This document shows, in pieces, positions 54,641 through 62,700 of a stretch of DNA of 64,000 nucleotides. The notes under the pieces were generated by a model. That model had not been told where the DNA came from. It saw nothing but the letters and a program-made list of their open reading frames with translations, and ran no database searches. Made by a program: the position numbers and the translations under genes. How positions within the stretch are numbered: the first letter of the stretch is position 1; every line of letters begins with the position of its first letter. The DNA is from Pelagibacteraceae bacterium (lineage in GTDB: Bacteria; Pseudomonadota; Alphaproteobacteria; HIMB59; GCA-002718135): the NCBI GenBank assembly GCA_002717485.1, contig PBDW01000007.1:124001-188000 (forward strand), read 5' to 3'.

Positions 54641-55499
54641 TTTAATTTTTAGCATTATAAATATAGTTTTAATTGCAACAACTCCATTAGTATTTGCGTC
54701 AATTGGTGAATTGGTAACGGAAAAATCTGGAGTACTAAACTTAGGAGTTGAAGGAATGATGCTCGTAGGCGCCGTGACTGCCTTTGTTACTTTAGTAATT
54801 ACTAATAATTATTTTTTAACTTTTTTATTTGGGATGTTGTCCGGATTACTAATGTCCTCATTATTTGCTTTTTTGGTTTTAATTTTGTTATCCAATCAGG
54901 TTGCAACTGGACTAGCATTAACAATATTTGGTATCGGACTTAGTTCAATGATAGGAAAAAAATATATTGGAACTCCAATTGAAGGTGTAAATCCTTATTA
55001 TTTTATTATTTTATCATTTTTTGTTGTGTATGCAGTTAACCAGTTTTTATATAAAACAAAACCTGGTTTAATTCTTAGGGCAGTTGGAGAGTCTCATATA
55101 TCCGCTCATGCTCAGGGTTACAATGTTATTAAAATAAGATTTTTATCAATTGCATTTGGTGGTTTGATGTGTGGTTTAGCTGGCGCATATATGAGTATTG
55201 CATATGCACCTATGTGGCAAGAAAATATGGTTGCTGGTCGTGGGTGGATAGCTCTTGCTTTAGTTGTATTCGCTACTTGGAAACCAGGCAGGGCTCTTTT
55301 AGGAGCATATATTTTTGGAAGTGTTTCGATACTCCAAATGAATTTGCAGGGATTTGGAGTCAGAATACCAGCACAGTTTTTTGTAATGGCACCATATTTA
55401 GCAACAATCATAGTTTTGGTTATAATTTCAAGTGATAGACTAAGAATTAAGCTAAGTGCTCCGGCTTGCCTTACTATACCTTTTTTCCGGGGCAGATAA
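54630..55499 (+). CDS. BMP-type ABC importer permease 2
   Basis: A 289-residue membrane protein, the shorter partner permease (NupQ-like). Early TTPLVFASIGELVTEKSGVLN followed by LGVEGMMLVGA is typical, with SNQVATGLALTIFGIGLSS, LILRAVGESHISAHAQGYN and GGLMCGLAGAYMSIAY further on. Together with permease 1 it would form the heterodimeric channel. A 120-bp spacer follows before the binding-protein gene, the only gap in this operon besides the one after the BMP gene. Confidence 0.92.
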   Translation: MNIDLIFSIINIVLIATTPLVFASIGELVTEKSGVLNLGVEGMMLVGAVTAFVTLVITNNYFLTFLFGMLSGLLMSSLFAFLVLILLSNQVATGLALTIFGIGLSSMIGKKYIGTPIEGVNPYYFIILSFFVVYAVNQFLYKTKPGLILRAVGESHISAHAQGYNVIKIRFLSIAFGGLMCGLAGAYMSIAYAPMWQENMVAGRGWIALALVVFATWKPGRALLGAYIFGSVSILQMNLQGFGVRIPAQFFVMAPYLATIIVLVIISSDRLRIKLSAPACLTIPFFRGR

Positions 55500-55619
55500 T
55501 TAATATCCACTGATTTTTAAAAATATGCCTATTTTTTCGATAGAATCAGAATAAAAGTATATATTAATTCGCATATAATATATATTTTAAACATAGAGAA
55601 GCAGGGGAGGTTTCAAACT
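55500..55619 (+). promoter_or_regulatory. Leader/promoter region of the BMP binding-protein gene
   Basis: This 120-bp spacer holds a TATAAT at 55574-55579 preceded by an A/T-rich stretch without a convincing -35 element. A strong Shine-Dalgarno (GGGGAGG, 55604-55610) lies 9 bp before the ATG, stronger than others nearby. It suggests a separate promoter that boosts expression of the binding protein over the membrane subunits. No riboswitch fold was recognised. Confidence 0.4.
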
Positions 55620-56693
55620 ATGAGAATTATTATAAATTATTTATTAGTATTACCTATCGCTTTAATTTGGTCTTCAATTGTTATTGCAGACCCACTTAAG
55701 GTTGGTTACATCTATATTGGCCCACCAGGAGATCATGGTTGGACCTACGAGCATGATCAGGGTCGAAAATATAGTGTTAATAAGTTAGGTGACGCTATAA
55801 CAACTACTTATTTAGAAAATATACCTGAGAACGCGGATGCTGTTAGAGCTATAAGAAAGCTAGCATCTTCTGGACATGAATTAATTTTTACTACATCTTT
55901 CAACTATATGGATCAAACTCTTGAAGTTGCAAAAGAATTTCCAAATGTAAAATTTGAACATGCCACAGGTTATAAAAGAGCGGACAATGTTTCAACTTAT
56001 TCAGCTCGTTTTTATGAAGGTAGAGCAATTATAGGTCATATTGCTGGTCATATGACAAAAACGAATACAATTGGCTATATAGCATCTTTTCCTATTCCTG
56101 AAGTTATACGAGGTATAAATGCATTTTATTTAGCTGCTTCAAAAGTGAATCCAGATATAAAAATTAAAATTATTTGGAACTTTTCTTGGTATGATCCAGG
56201 CAAGGAAGCAGATGCAGCAAATACCCTTATTGGACAAGGAGCTGATATAATAGTTCAACACACTGATACATACGCACCTTGTCAAGCTGCTGAAAAAGCT
56301 GGAGTAATGGCTTTTGGACAAGCTTCTGATCAAAGCGCTTTTTGTCCCAATGCTCATCTTACAGCAATTATAGATGATTGGGGTCCGTATTATGCAGAAA
56401 GAACTGAGGCAGTTTTGAATGGTACTTGGAAATCACAAGATACTTGGCATGGCATGAAAGAAGGTATGGTTGTGATGTCACCTTATCATACTGGATTAAT
56501 GCCTTCAAAATTAATTCAAGAAGCAGTTAATATGGAAGTTGCCATTAAAAACGGATCTTTACATCCATTTACTGGACCAATTAAAAATCAAGCTGGTGAG
56601 ATTGTAGTGCCAGCAGGGTCAGTTGCCGACGATGGAATGCTTGCAGGAATGAGTTTTTATGTTGAAGGAATAGACGGAGATATTCCTCAATAA
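55620..56693 (+). CDS. BMP-family ABC transporter substrate-binding protein
   Basis: A 357-residue periplasmic binding protein of the Med/PnrA type. The signal peptide is about residues 1-23 (hydrophobic core LLVLPIALIWSSIVIA, then ADPLKVG), with no lipobox Cys, so it should be soluble. YIGPPGDHGWTYEHDQGR and IIVQHTDTYAPCQAAEK are typical of BMP proteins found near xanthine dehydrogenase genes in alphaproteobacteria. Known relatives bind purine nucleosides. Here a purine base, urate or allantoin is equally plausible from context. Confidence 0.9.
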   Translation: MRIIINYLLVLPIALIWSSIVIADPLKVGYIYIGPPGDHGWTYEHDQGRKYSVNKLGDAITTTYLENIPENADAVRAIRKLASSGHELIFTTSFNYMDQTLEVAKEFPNVKFEHATGYKRADNVSTYSARFYEGRAIIGHIAGHMTKTNTIGYIASFPIPEVIRGINAFYLAASKVNPDIKIKIIWNFSWYDPGKEADAANTLIGQGADIIVQHTDTYAPCQAAEKAGVMAFGQASDQSAFCPNAHLTAIIDDWGPYYAERTEAVLNGTWKSQDTWHGMKEGMVVMSPYHTGLMPSKLIQEAVNMEVAIKNGSLHPFTGPIKNQAGEIVVPAGSVADDGMLAGMSFYVEGIDGDIPQ

Positions 56694-56705
56694 TCATAAT
56701 TTATT

Positions 56706-56745
56706 AACCCTCCATAATATAAATTATTGGAGGGTTATTTTAATT
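56706..56745 (+). terminator. Rho-independent terminator-like hairpin after the BMP gene
   Basis: AACCCTCCA (56706-56714) pairs perfectly with TGGAGGGTT (56728-56736), giving a 9-bp stem with a 13-base AT loop, followed by ATTTTAATTT. It lies 12 bp past the BMP stop. The GC-rich stem stands out in this sequence and is the clearest terminator in the window. It would separate the BMP message from the phosphoribosyltransferase gene, or stabilise its 3' end. Confidence 0.7.
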
Positions 56746-56767
56746 TATAAAGGTACGTATTTAAAAG

Positions 56768-57283
56768 ATGAATGATCTTCATGTTTCATGGCAGGATTAT
56801 CATAACAAAACAGAAGAATTAGCCATAAAGGTTTATGATGATGGATGGAAGTTTAATCAAGTAGTTTGTATAGCTAAAGGTGGAATGAGGGTAGGAGATA
56901 TTTTTGCTAGACTTTTTAACATTCCTTTAGCAATACTTTCTGTTGAATCATATCGAGGTGAAGGTAATAAAAAAGATGAAAGAGGTTCGGTAATTTTTTC
57001 AAGAGATTTAGCAAAAACTACTCCAAATATTGGCTCTAAAGTACTTCTAGTTGATGATTTAGCGGATTCAGGAATTACTTTAAAAAAGAGCATTGACTGG
57101 TTAGAGCATATTTATGGTTTTTACCTTGATGAACCTATTAGGACAGCTGTAATATATTATAAATCTGTTTCTGCATATAAACCAAATTACTATGTTGAAT
57201 ATTTAAAAGATTCACCTTGGATACATTTTCCTTATGAAAGATATGAGGGCCTATCAATAGAGGATCTTAAAAAAGATAAATAG
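56768..57283 (+). CDS. Purine-type phosphoribosyltransferase
   Basis: A 171-residue type I PRTase that would salvage a purine base with PRPP. The PRPP-binding loop is VLLVDDLADSGITLKKS (residues ~92-108), and an upstream loop KGGMRVGD near residue 39 binds pyrophosphate. FEVHE-type features are not clear, but the C-terminal SPWIHFPYE resembles Gpt-like xanthine/guanine PRTases. Its place after the purine importer suggests it retains imported bases for nucleotide synthesis, in competition with the degradative genes. Confidence 0.82.
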   Translation: MNDLHVSWQDYHNKTEELAIKVYDDGWKFNQVVCIAKGGMRVGDIFARLFNIPLAILSVESYRGEGNKKDERGSVIFSRDLAKTTPNIGSKVLLVDDLADSGITLKKSIDWLEHIYGFYLDEPIRTAVIYYKSVSAYKPNYYVEYLKDSPWIHFPYERYEGLSIEDLKKDK

Positions 57284-57480
57284 TGTTTCATTGGTTTTTA
57301 ATTTTTATTGCAACAATATTTTTATCTACAGCATTTAGCAAACCGCTTTACCAATTATTTTTTAAAAAAATAAATTTGCCATTTTTTCTTAATAATATGT
57401 ATAAATTTAGGATTGTGTTTTTTTTTGTCGGTTTTTTTTTAGTATTTTTTGCCTTATTTATAGAAAGTATTGGAAGTTAA
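57283..57480 (+). CDS. Small two-helix membrane protein, 65 aa
   Basis: A 65-residue hydrophobic protein with two predicted membrane helices (about residues 3-20 and 43-63) joined by a short basic loop with KPLYQLFFKKINLPF. It starts with GTG overlapping the phosphoribosyltransferase stop (TAGTG), so it would be translationally coupled to it. It ends in a 4-bp overlap with the convergent rhodanese gene. No family is recognised. Its hydrophobic, Phe-rich composition could arise by chance in AT-rich DNA, but the tight packing argues for a real gene. Confidence 0.55.
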   Translation: MFHWFLIFIATIFLSTAFSKPLYQLFFKKINLPFFLNNMYKFRIVFFFVGFFLVFFALFIESIGS

Positions 57481-57809
57481 TACCTTCTTAAAGATGTGTC
57501 CACTAAAGCAGACCATGCATCTATACCACCAAGAACATTTACTGCATTAATGTATCCTTTAGATTTTAACCATGACACAACTGCATGACTTCTTACGCCT
57601 GTGTGGCACATAACAAATACATTTTCATCTAATTTTAATTCTAAATATCTTTTTTCTAATTCTGAAAGCTTGATATGAATACTCTGTTTTATTGCAACAT
57701 GCTTTCTTTCCGAGTCTTCTCTAACATCCAAAATTTGAATATTTTTATCCAAATCTAGACGTTTTTTTAATTCATGAACTGTTATTTCACTATTTTTGTA
57801 TAAATCCAT
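57477..57809 (-). CDS. Single-domain rhodanese-like sulfurtransferase
   Basis: A 110-residue rhodanese domain with ILDVREDSERKHVAI at the N-terminal half and the active-site loop CHTGVRS, catalytic Cys68. It continues VSWLKSKGYINAVNVLGGIDAW, the usual end. GlpE/PspE-like proteins of this size transfer sulfane sulfur or act in stress; the precise acceptor is unknown. No signal peptide is present, so it is cytoplasmic. Confidence 0.9.
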   Translation of the reverse strand: MDLYKNSEITVHELKKRLDLDKNIQILDVREDSERKHVAIKQSIHIKLSELEKRYLELKLDENVFVMCHTGVRSHAVVSWLKSKGYINAVNVLGGIDAWSALVDTSLRRY

Positions 57810-57901
57810 TAATAAATATATTATATCATTTACTCATTTAAATCGAATTTTAATTTTAAAACATAGTTTAAAATTTATATAAAATAATAAAAAGGTTAAA
57901 A

Positions 57902-58210
57902 ATGGCTAAAAAAATTACTTTTTTTGCTTTTGGCAGAGACTCTTATTATCATAGAGAATGGTTCAAAAAACATGGTTTTAAATTTGATAGGAGTAGTAAA
58001 AAATGGGCAGTTTACAATTTGTCTGAACAATTAGCAGAAGAATACTCAAGTTATTGTAGAGAATTTGGGTTAAATTTTGAGCGATCTGACAGAAATATAG
58101 AAAGTTTTGATTACGTTGATTACTTATGGGAAGGTAGAAGAGGGGAATTTATGAAATCTTATGAAAAGAAAATATTACCTAAACCACTAAGTCAAAAAAC
58201 AGAAAAATAA
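57902..58210 (+). CDS. Uncharacterised protein, 102 aa
   Basis: Not a recognised family. The protein is soluble, basic and aromatic-rich. The first half has the pattern WFKKHGFKFDRSSKKWAVYN, in which G-x-K-[FW]-[DN]-x4-K-x-W recalls small DUF5710-like domains (G-A-[RK]-W-D...K-x-W) often linked to nucleic acid functions; this is a resemblance only. The second half has SSYCREFGLNFERSDRNIE and a Lys-rich tail. A purine-rich stretch (AAAAAGG) precedes the ATG at 57902. It is 8 bp ahead of the next transporter gene. Confidence 0.7.
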   Translation: MAKKITFFAFGRDSYYHREWFKKHGFKFDRSSKKWAVYNLSEQLAEEYSSYCREFGLNFERSDRNIESFDYVDYLWEGRRGEFMKSYEKKILPKPLSQKTEK

Positions 58211-58218
58211 TTTATATA

Positions 58219-59121
58219 TTGTTTGATAAATTTAATAATAATATTTTTTTACTATTTCTATTAAGTGCGATTTGGGGATCATCATTTTTTGCAATAAAAA
58301 TTTCAGTTACTTCAATAAATCCCATTTCAGTAGCATGTTTGCGCCTCACAATTGCTGCCATTGTATTATCAATATTTTTTTTTTACAAAGGTTACACCTT
58401 TAAATATCCTATAAGAATATATATCAGTATTTTTTATATTGCTCTAATTGGTAATTTTTTGCCATTTTTTCTAATTAGTTGGTCTGAAGTATATATAGAT
58501 TCCAATGTTGCAGGATTATTACTTTCAGTTGCGCCAATTTTTGCAATTATTTTTTCTCATTTTTTAACTGCAGATGATAAATTCAATTTTATGAAATTAA
58601 TAGCTGTAATATTAGGATTAATTGGTATAATTTTTTTACTAGGATTCAATAGTTTAAAAAATATATTTATTGGCAGTGACTATATGTTATTGGCAAAATT
58701 TGCAGTTATACTTGCTGCTTTTGGTTACGTAATTTCATCTATTTATGCATATAATCTTAAAAATATTAATATAATTACCCTAACTACAATCGTAACGATT
58801 TTTGCTTCTTTAATGTCAATGCCTTTTATGATCATATATGAAATGTATAATTTCTCAATTCCTTCAATGAATTCTATATTAGCTGTATTTTATCTGGGTA
58901 TATTTCCTACAGCCTTAGCTTATTTACTTAGATTTCATATAATATCTAGATATGGACCTGTATTTTTATCTTATGTGGCATATTTAATTCCTATTTTTGC
59001 AATTTTTTGGGGTGTAGTTTTGTTAAATGAAAAAATTAATTACAATTCAATTGTAGGTATATTTTTTGTTTTCCTTGGAATTTATTTTGGTCAAAAGGGC
59101 TCTAATGCAAAACATAACTAA
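58219..59121 (+). CDS. EamA/DMT-family transporter
   Basis: A third DMT transporter, 300 residues with ten predicted helices. FLLFLLSAIWGSSFFAIKIS opens the first repeat and the second starts near residue 150. The C-terminus FWGVVLLNEKINYNSIVGIFFVFLGIYFG carries the conserved E-x-I/L block of EamA. The start appears to be TTG at 58219, since no ATG occurs near the N-terminus. Substrate unknown. Confidence 0.88.
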   Translation: MFDKFNNNIFLLFLLSAIWGSSFFAIKISVTSINPISVACLRLTIAAIVLSIFFFYKGYTFKYPIRIYISIFYIALIGNFLPFFLISWSEVYIDSNVAGLLLSVAPIFAIIFSHFLTADDKFNFMKLIAVILGLIGIIFLLGFNSLKNIFIGSDYMLLAKFAVILAAFGYVISSIYAYNLKNINIITLTTIVTIFASLMSMPFMIIYEMYNFSIPSMNSILAVFYLGIFPTALAYLLRFHIISRYGPVFLSYVAYLIPIFAIFWGVVLLNEKINYNSIVGIFFVFLGIYFGQKGSNAKHN

Positions 59122-59197
59122 TCAATCCATATAAAATTATTAATAATGCAATAACAATTGATATAAAACCAGGATTAAAATATTTTTTGTTCTTCAT
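59102..59197 (-). CDS. 31-residue single-helix membrane peptide
   Basis: A short frame beginning MKNKKYFNPGFISIVIALL and ending ILYGLISYVLH. It has a basic N-terminus, one membrane helix of about 20 residues and a tiny tail, the classic form of a small bitopic protein. Its ATG overlaps the sseA stop as ATGA, a typical coupled start, and its 3' end overlaps the convergent transporter by 20 bp. It is too short to judge by composition, so the call rests on coupling and topology. Confidence 0.5.
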   Translation of the reverse strand: MKNKKYFNPGFISIVIALLIILYGLISYVLH

Positions 59198-60033
59198 TTT
59201 AATTCATTTATTGGAAGATTATTATCACTTCCCCATTCGGACCAAGATCCATCATAAACACTTATACTAGAAAAATTAATTTTTGCTAATGCTAAAGTTA
59301 TTATACAGGCAGTCATTCCGCTACCACATGTAGAAATAATTTGATTTTTTTTGTTAATTTTATATTTTTTTAGAATTGTTCTAATTTCATTATCATTAAT
59401 TAATGTTCCATCTTTTTTAATAAGATTATTCCAAAAAATATTTACACTGTTTGGTATATGACCTTTTCTTAGGCCTTTTCTTGGTTCATTAATTTTTCCA
59501 ATAAATCTTTCCGGGGATCTTGCGTCAACAATTTTAACATCTTTTGATTTAAGAAATTTTAATACATTTTTTTTATTGGAAAGATATTTTGAAACTATAT
59601 ATGATTTATAATTTCCACATTTTTTTTTAATAATTTTTTTAGTGGTTACCTTTTTTTCATTTTTCCATTTTTTTAAACCTCCGTTTAATACATAAACATT
59701 TTTAAAACCAAAGTACTTAAACATCCACCACAAACGTGGCGAGCTCCATAAACCTTTAGTATCATAAATTACTACATATGAATTATTATTAATTCCACAT
59801 TTTCTCATATAAGTTTGAAATTTTTCTAAACTTGGGAGCATATGCGGAAGTATTGATTCAGGGTCTGATAAATTGTCTAAGTCTACATATACGCTACCTG
59901 GTATATGATCATTGATATATTCTTTGTATGAATTTTTATTTTCTTTTGGCATATGCCAAGATGAATCTATGATAACTATATCTTTTCGCTTGAGATTTTT
60001 AGCCAACCAAGTTGTTTCTACTAAAACTTTCAT
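59194..60033 (-). CDS. sseA: 3-mercaptopyruvate/thiosulfate sulfurtransferase
   Basis: A 279-residue protein with two rhodanese domains. The N-terminal one is inactive (DSSWHMPKENKN, GSVYVDLDNLSDPES). The C-terminal one has the catalytic loop CGSGMTA, Cys236, whose CGSG[VM]T form is diagnostic of 3-mercaptopyruvate sulfurtransferase. VDARSPERFIGKINEPRKGLRKGHIPNS is conserved in SseA (split here for reading). It would transfer sulfur from 3-mercaptopyruvate to cyanide or thiols. No signal peptide. Confidence 0.92.
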   Translation of the reverse strand: MKVLVETTWLAKNLKRKDIVIIDSSWHMPKENKNSYKEYINDHIPGSVYVDLDNLSDPESILPHMLPSLEKFQTYMRKCGINNNSYVVIYDTKGLWSSPRLWWMFKYFGFKNVYVLNGGLKKWKNEKKVTTKKIIKKKCGNYKSYIVSKYLSNKKNVLKFLKSKDVKIVDARSPERFIGKINEPRKGLRKGHIPNSVNIFWNNLIKKDGTLINDNEIRTILKKYKINKKNQIISTCGSGMTACIITLALAKINFSSISVYDGSWSEWGSDNNLPINELK

Positions 60034-60078
60034 TTTTTTATTGATTTTATCGTCATTTTATAGTCAATATAAGCTATA

Positions 60079-61443
60079 ATGTCAGATTCAGTTAAATATT
60101 TATTAGAAGAAAACAAGGCTCCCAAATTTTGGTATAACATCAATGCTGATTTGCCAAGTCCGCCGCCGCCGCCACTTCATCCTGGAACAAAGCAGCCAGC
60201 TGGTCCAGATGATTTTGCACCTTTATTTCCTATGAGTTTAATTATGCAAGAAGTTTCAACAGAAAGAGAAATAGAGATACCTGAACCAGTTAGAGAAATA
60301 TATAAACAGTGGAGACCTTCACCATTATATCGTGCAAGAAGATTAGAAAAATATTTAGATACGCCAGCTAAAATTTATTATAAATATGAAGGAGTGAGCC
60401 CTACTGGAAGTCACAAGCCTAATACGGCAGTTCCGCAAGCATTTTTTAACAAAGAAGAAGGCGTAAAGAAAATTTATACTGAAACAGGAGCAGGTCAATG
60501 GGGAAGCTCTTTAGCATTTGCAGGTCAAATGTTTGGTATAGACATAGAAGTTTTTATGGTGAAAGTTAGTTTTGATCAAAAACCTTATAGAAAATTTATG
60601 ATGCAGTCATTTGGAGCTAAGTGTAACCCAAGTCCCTCAGAAATAACTGATTTTGGTAAAAAACTTATAAATGAAGATTCTAATAATCCAGGAAGTCTTG
60701 GAATTGCGATTTCAGAAGCTATTGAGGCTACAGTAAAAAGTGGAGGAGTAGCAAAATATTCATTAGGTAGTGTTTTAGGACATGTTTTGATGCACCAAAC
60801 AATAAATGGAAATGAAGCAATTTTACAAATGGAACAAACAGGTGATTATCCAGATATAATTGTTGGCTGTACAGGCGGTGGTAGCAACTTGTCAGGACTT
60901 ATGTTTCCTTTCTTAGGTCAACAACTTCGTGGCGGTAAAAAAATTGATATTATTGGATGTGAACCTTTATCTTGTCCTTCTTTTACAAAAGGAAAATATG
61001 CGTATGACCATGGTGATATGGCAATGATGACACCATTAATTAAGATGCATACTTTAGGTTCAGCTTTTTTACCTCCTGCAAATCATTCTGGAGGACTTAG
61101 ATATCACGGAATGTCCTATCATTTAAGTCACTTATATAACTTAGGATTAATGAGAGCAAAAGCTTATGGACAAAAGGAATGCTTTGAGGCAGGTGTCACT
61201 TTCTCAAAACAAGAAGGAATTATTCCTGCTCCCGAGGCTAATCATGCAGTTAAAGGTGCAATTGATGCAGCATTAGAATGTAAGTCAAAGGGTGAATCAA
61301 AGACAATTTTATTTAATCTATGCGGACACGGTCATTTTGATATGCAAGCTTATGCTGATTATTTTGATAATAAATTATCTGAGGATGTATATAATGAATC
61401 AGAGGTCAATAAAGCTTTAGAATCACTCCCTAAGGTTGCATAA
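60079..61443 (+). CDS. TrpB2-type tryptophan synthase beta chain-like protein
   Basis: A 454-residue PLP enzyme of the TrpB2 branch, distinct from the TrpB1 that pairs with TrpA. The PLP Lys is Lys113 in SPTGSHKPNTA, ETGAGQWGSSLAFA and VGCTGGGSNLSGL bind cofactor, and the N-terminal extension with five consecutive prolines (28-32) is typical of TrpB2. It can make tryptophan from indole and serine. It stands apart from the trp operon, but serC and serA just downstream make serine, its likely co-substrate. Confidence 0.92.
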   Translation: MSDSVKYLLEENKAPKFWYNINADLPSPPPPPLHPGTKQPAGPDDFAPLFPMSLIMQEVSTEREIEIPEPVREIYKQWRPSPLYRARRLEKYLDTPAKIYYKYEGVSPTGSHKPNTAVPQAFFNKEEGVKKIYTETGAGQWGSSLAFAGQMFGIDIEVFMVKVSFDQKPYRKFMMQSFGAKCNPSPSEITDFGKKLINEDSNNPGSLGIAISEAIEATVKSGGVAKYSLGSVLGHVLMHQTINGNEAILQMEQTGDYPDIIVGCTGGGSNLSGLMFPFLGQQLRGGKKIDIIGCEPLSCPSFTKGKYAYDHGDMAMMTPLIKMHTLGSAFLPPANHSGGLRYHGMSYHLSHLYNLGLMRAKAYGQKECFEAGVTFSKQEGIIPAPEANHAVKGAIDAALECKSKGESKTILFNLCGHGHFDMQAYADYFDNKLSEDVYNESEVNKALESLPKVA

Positions 61444-61469
61444 TAAAAATATTTATTTTATAATTTAAA

Positions 61470-62699
61470 ATGTATTTTATTAATCCTTTTAAAGGTTTAA
61501 GACCTAATAAGAATTTTGTATCATCGGTAGTTATTCCAAGTACAGACCATCTTTCAGAAGAGTTAGTTCATAACCATAAAAAAAATAATGAATGGAGTTT
61601 TTTAAATGTTTTAAATCCAAATGAACAAAATTTAAACTCTGAAAATGATAAATACCAAGCTTCAAAAAAGCAATTTGAATTGATGAAACAAAATTCTATT
61701 TTATCAAAAGATGACACCAATTGTTATTATATATACAAAATTTCCACAAACAATCATTCACAAATTGGTATAATAGGTACTGTAAAAATTTCTTCATACG
61801 ATGATCTTCATATTAGAGGACATGAAGAAATTTTTATTGAAAGAGCTCAAGAAAGATCTGATCAAATGTTAAATTTAAACGCACAAATAGGGCCTATCTA
61901 TGTTATACATCCTGAGAATGAATTAATTAATAGTATTATCAATCAGCAAATTATAAATAATCCTGAATATTCTTTTAAATCATTAGATGGTTGTTTGCAT
62001 ACTTTTTGGAAGATAAATTCATTTAATACGATTAAAAATATAGGTGAAGTATTTACTGGAATTAATAGGGTATATATAGCAGACGGTCATCATAGAATGG
62101 AAGCTATGCAAAAACTATCAAATTTTAAAAAACATCAAAATCCTAATCACACTGGTAATGAAGCTTATAATTACACTATGGTAGCAGCATTCCCACAAAG
62201 TCAGGCAAGAATATTAGATTACAACCGTTTAATTAAAGATTTATATGGTTTTTCAAGTGAAAATTTTATTAAAGAGGTTAAGAAAAAATTTATTGTAAAA
62301 AAGAATAAAGAACAATTTAAGCCTAATATAGAAAAAACATTTGGTATGTATATAGACAAGTCATGGTATTCAATTGAATTTAAATTTACTCCAGATGAAA
62401 ATTTATTTCATATAAATAATTTAGATATAAATATGCTACATTATTATTTACTTGAACCAATTCTAGGTATTAGAGATTCAAGATATGATAAAAGAATTGA
62501 TTTCTTGGCTGGTTTTAAAGGTTTAAATTCTATTGAAAAAAAAGTTGATTCTGGAGAATATGCCGTAGGATTTTCTTTATTCCCAACTCAGATAGAAGAT
62601 GTTATAACTTTTGCTGATAAAAAAATAAATATGCCGCCTAAATCAACATGGTTTGATCCGAAACCTTTAGATGGTTTAGTATTATATGATTTTGAATAA
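61470..62699 (+). CDS. DUF1015 family protein
   Basis: A 409-residue protein of the widespread but uncharacterised DUF1015 family. The opening FKGLRPNKNFVSSVVIPSTD and VYIADGHHRMEAM (His-His motif near residue 210) are its signatures, along with YNYTMVAAFPQSQARILDYNR and C-terminal VGFSLFPTQIEDV, AD and MPPKSTWFDPKP. It overlaps the longer possible serC frame and belongs to the serC-serA operon, pointing by inference to serine or phosphoserine metabolism. No catalytic role is established. Confidence 0.9.
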   Translation: MYFINPFKGLRPNKNFVSSVVIPSTDHLSEELVHNHKKNNEWSFLNVLNPNEQNLNSENDKYQASKKQFELMKQNSILSKDDTNCYYIYKISTNNHSQIGIIGTVKISSYDDLHIRGHEEIFIERAQERSDQMLNLNAQIGPIYVIHPENELINSIINQQIINNPEYSFKSLDGCLHTFWKINSFNTIKNIGEVFTGINRVYIADGHHRMEAMQKLSNFKKHQNPNHTGNEAYNYTMVAAFPQSQARILDYNRLIKDLYGFSSENFIKEVKKKFIVKKNKEQFKPNIEKTFGMYIDKSWYSIEFKFTPDENLFHINNLDINMLHYYLLEPILGIRDSRYDKRIDFLAGFKGLNSIEKKVDSGEYAVGFSLFPTQIEDVITFADKKINMPPKSTWFDPKPLDGLVLYDFE

Positions 62700-62700
62700 G

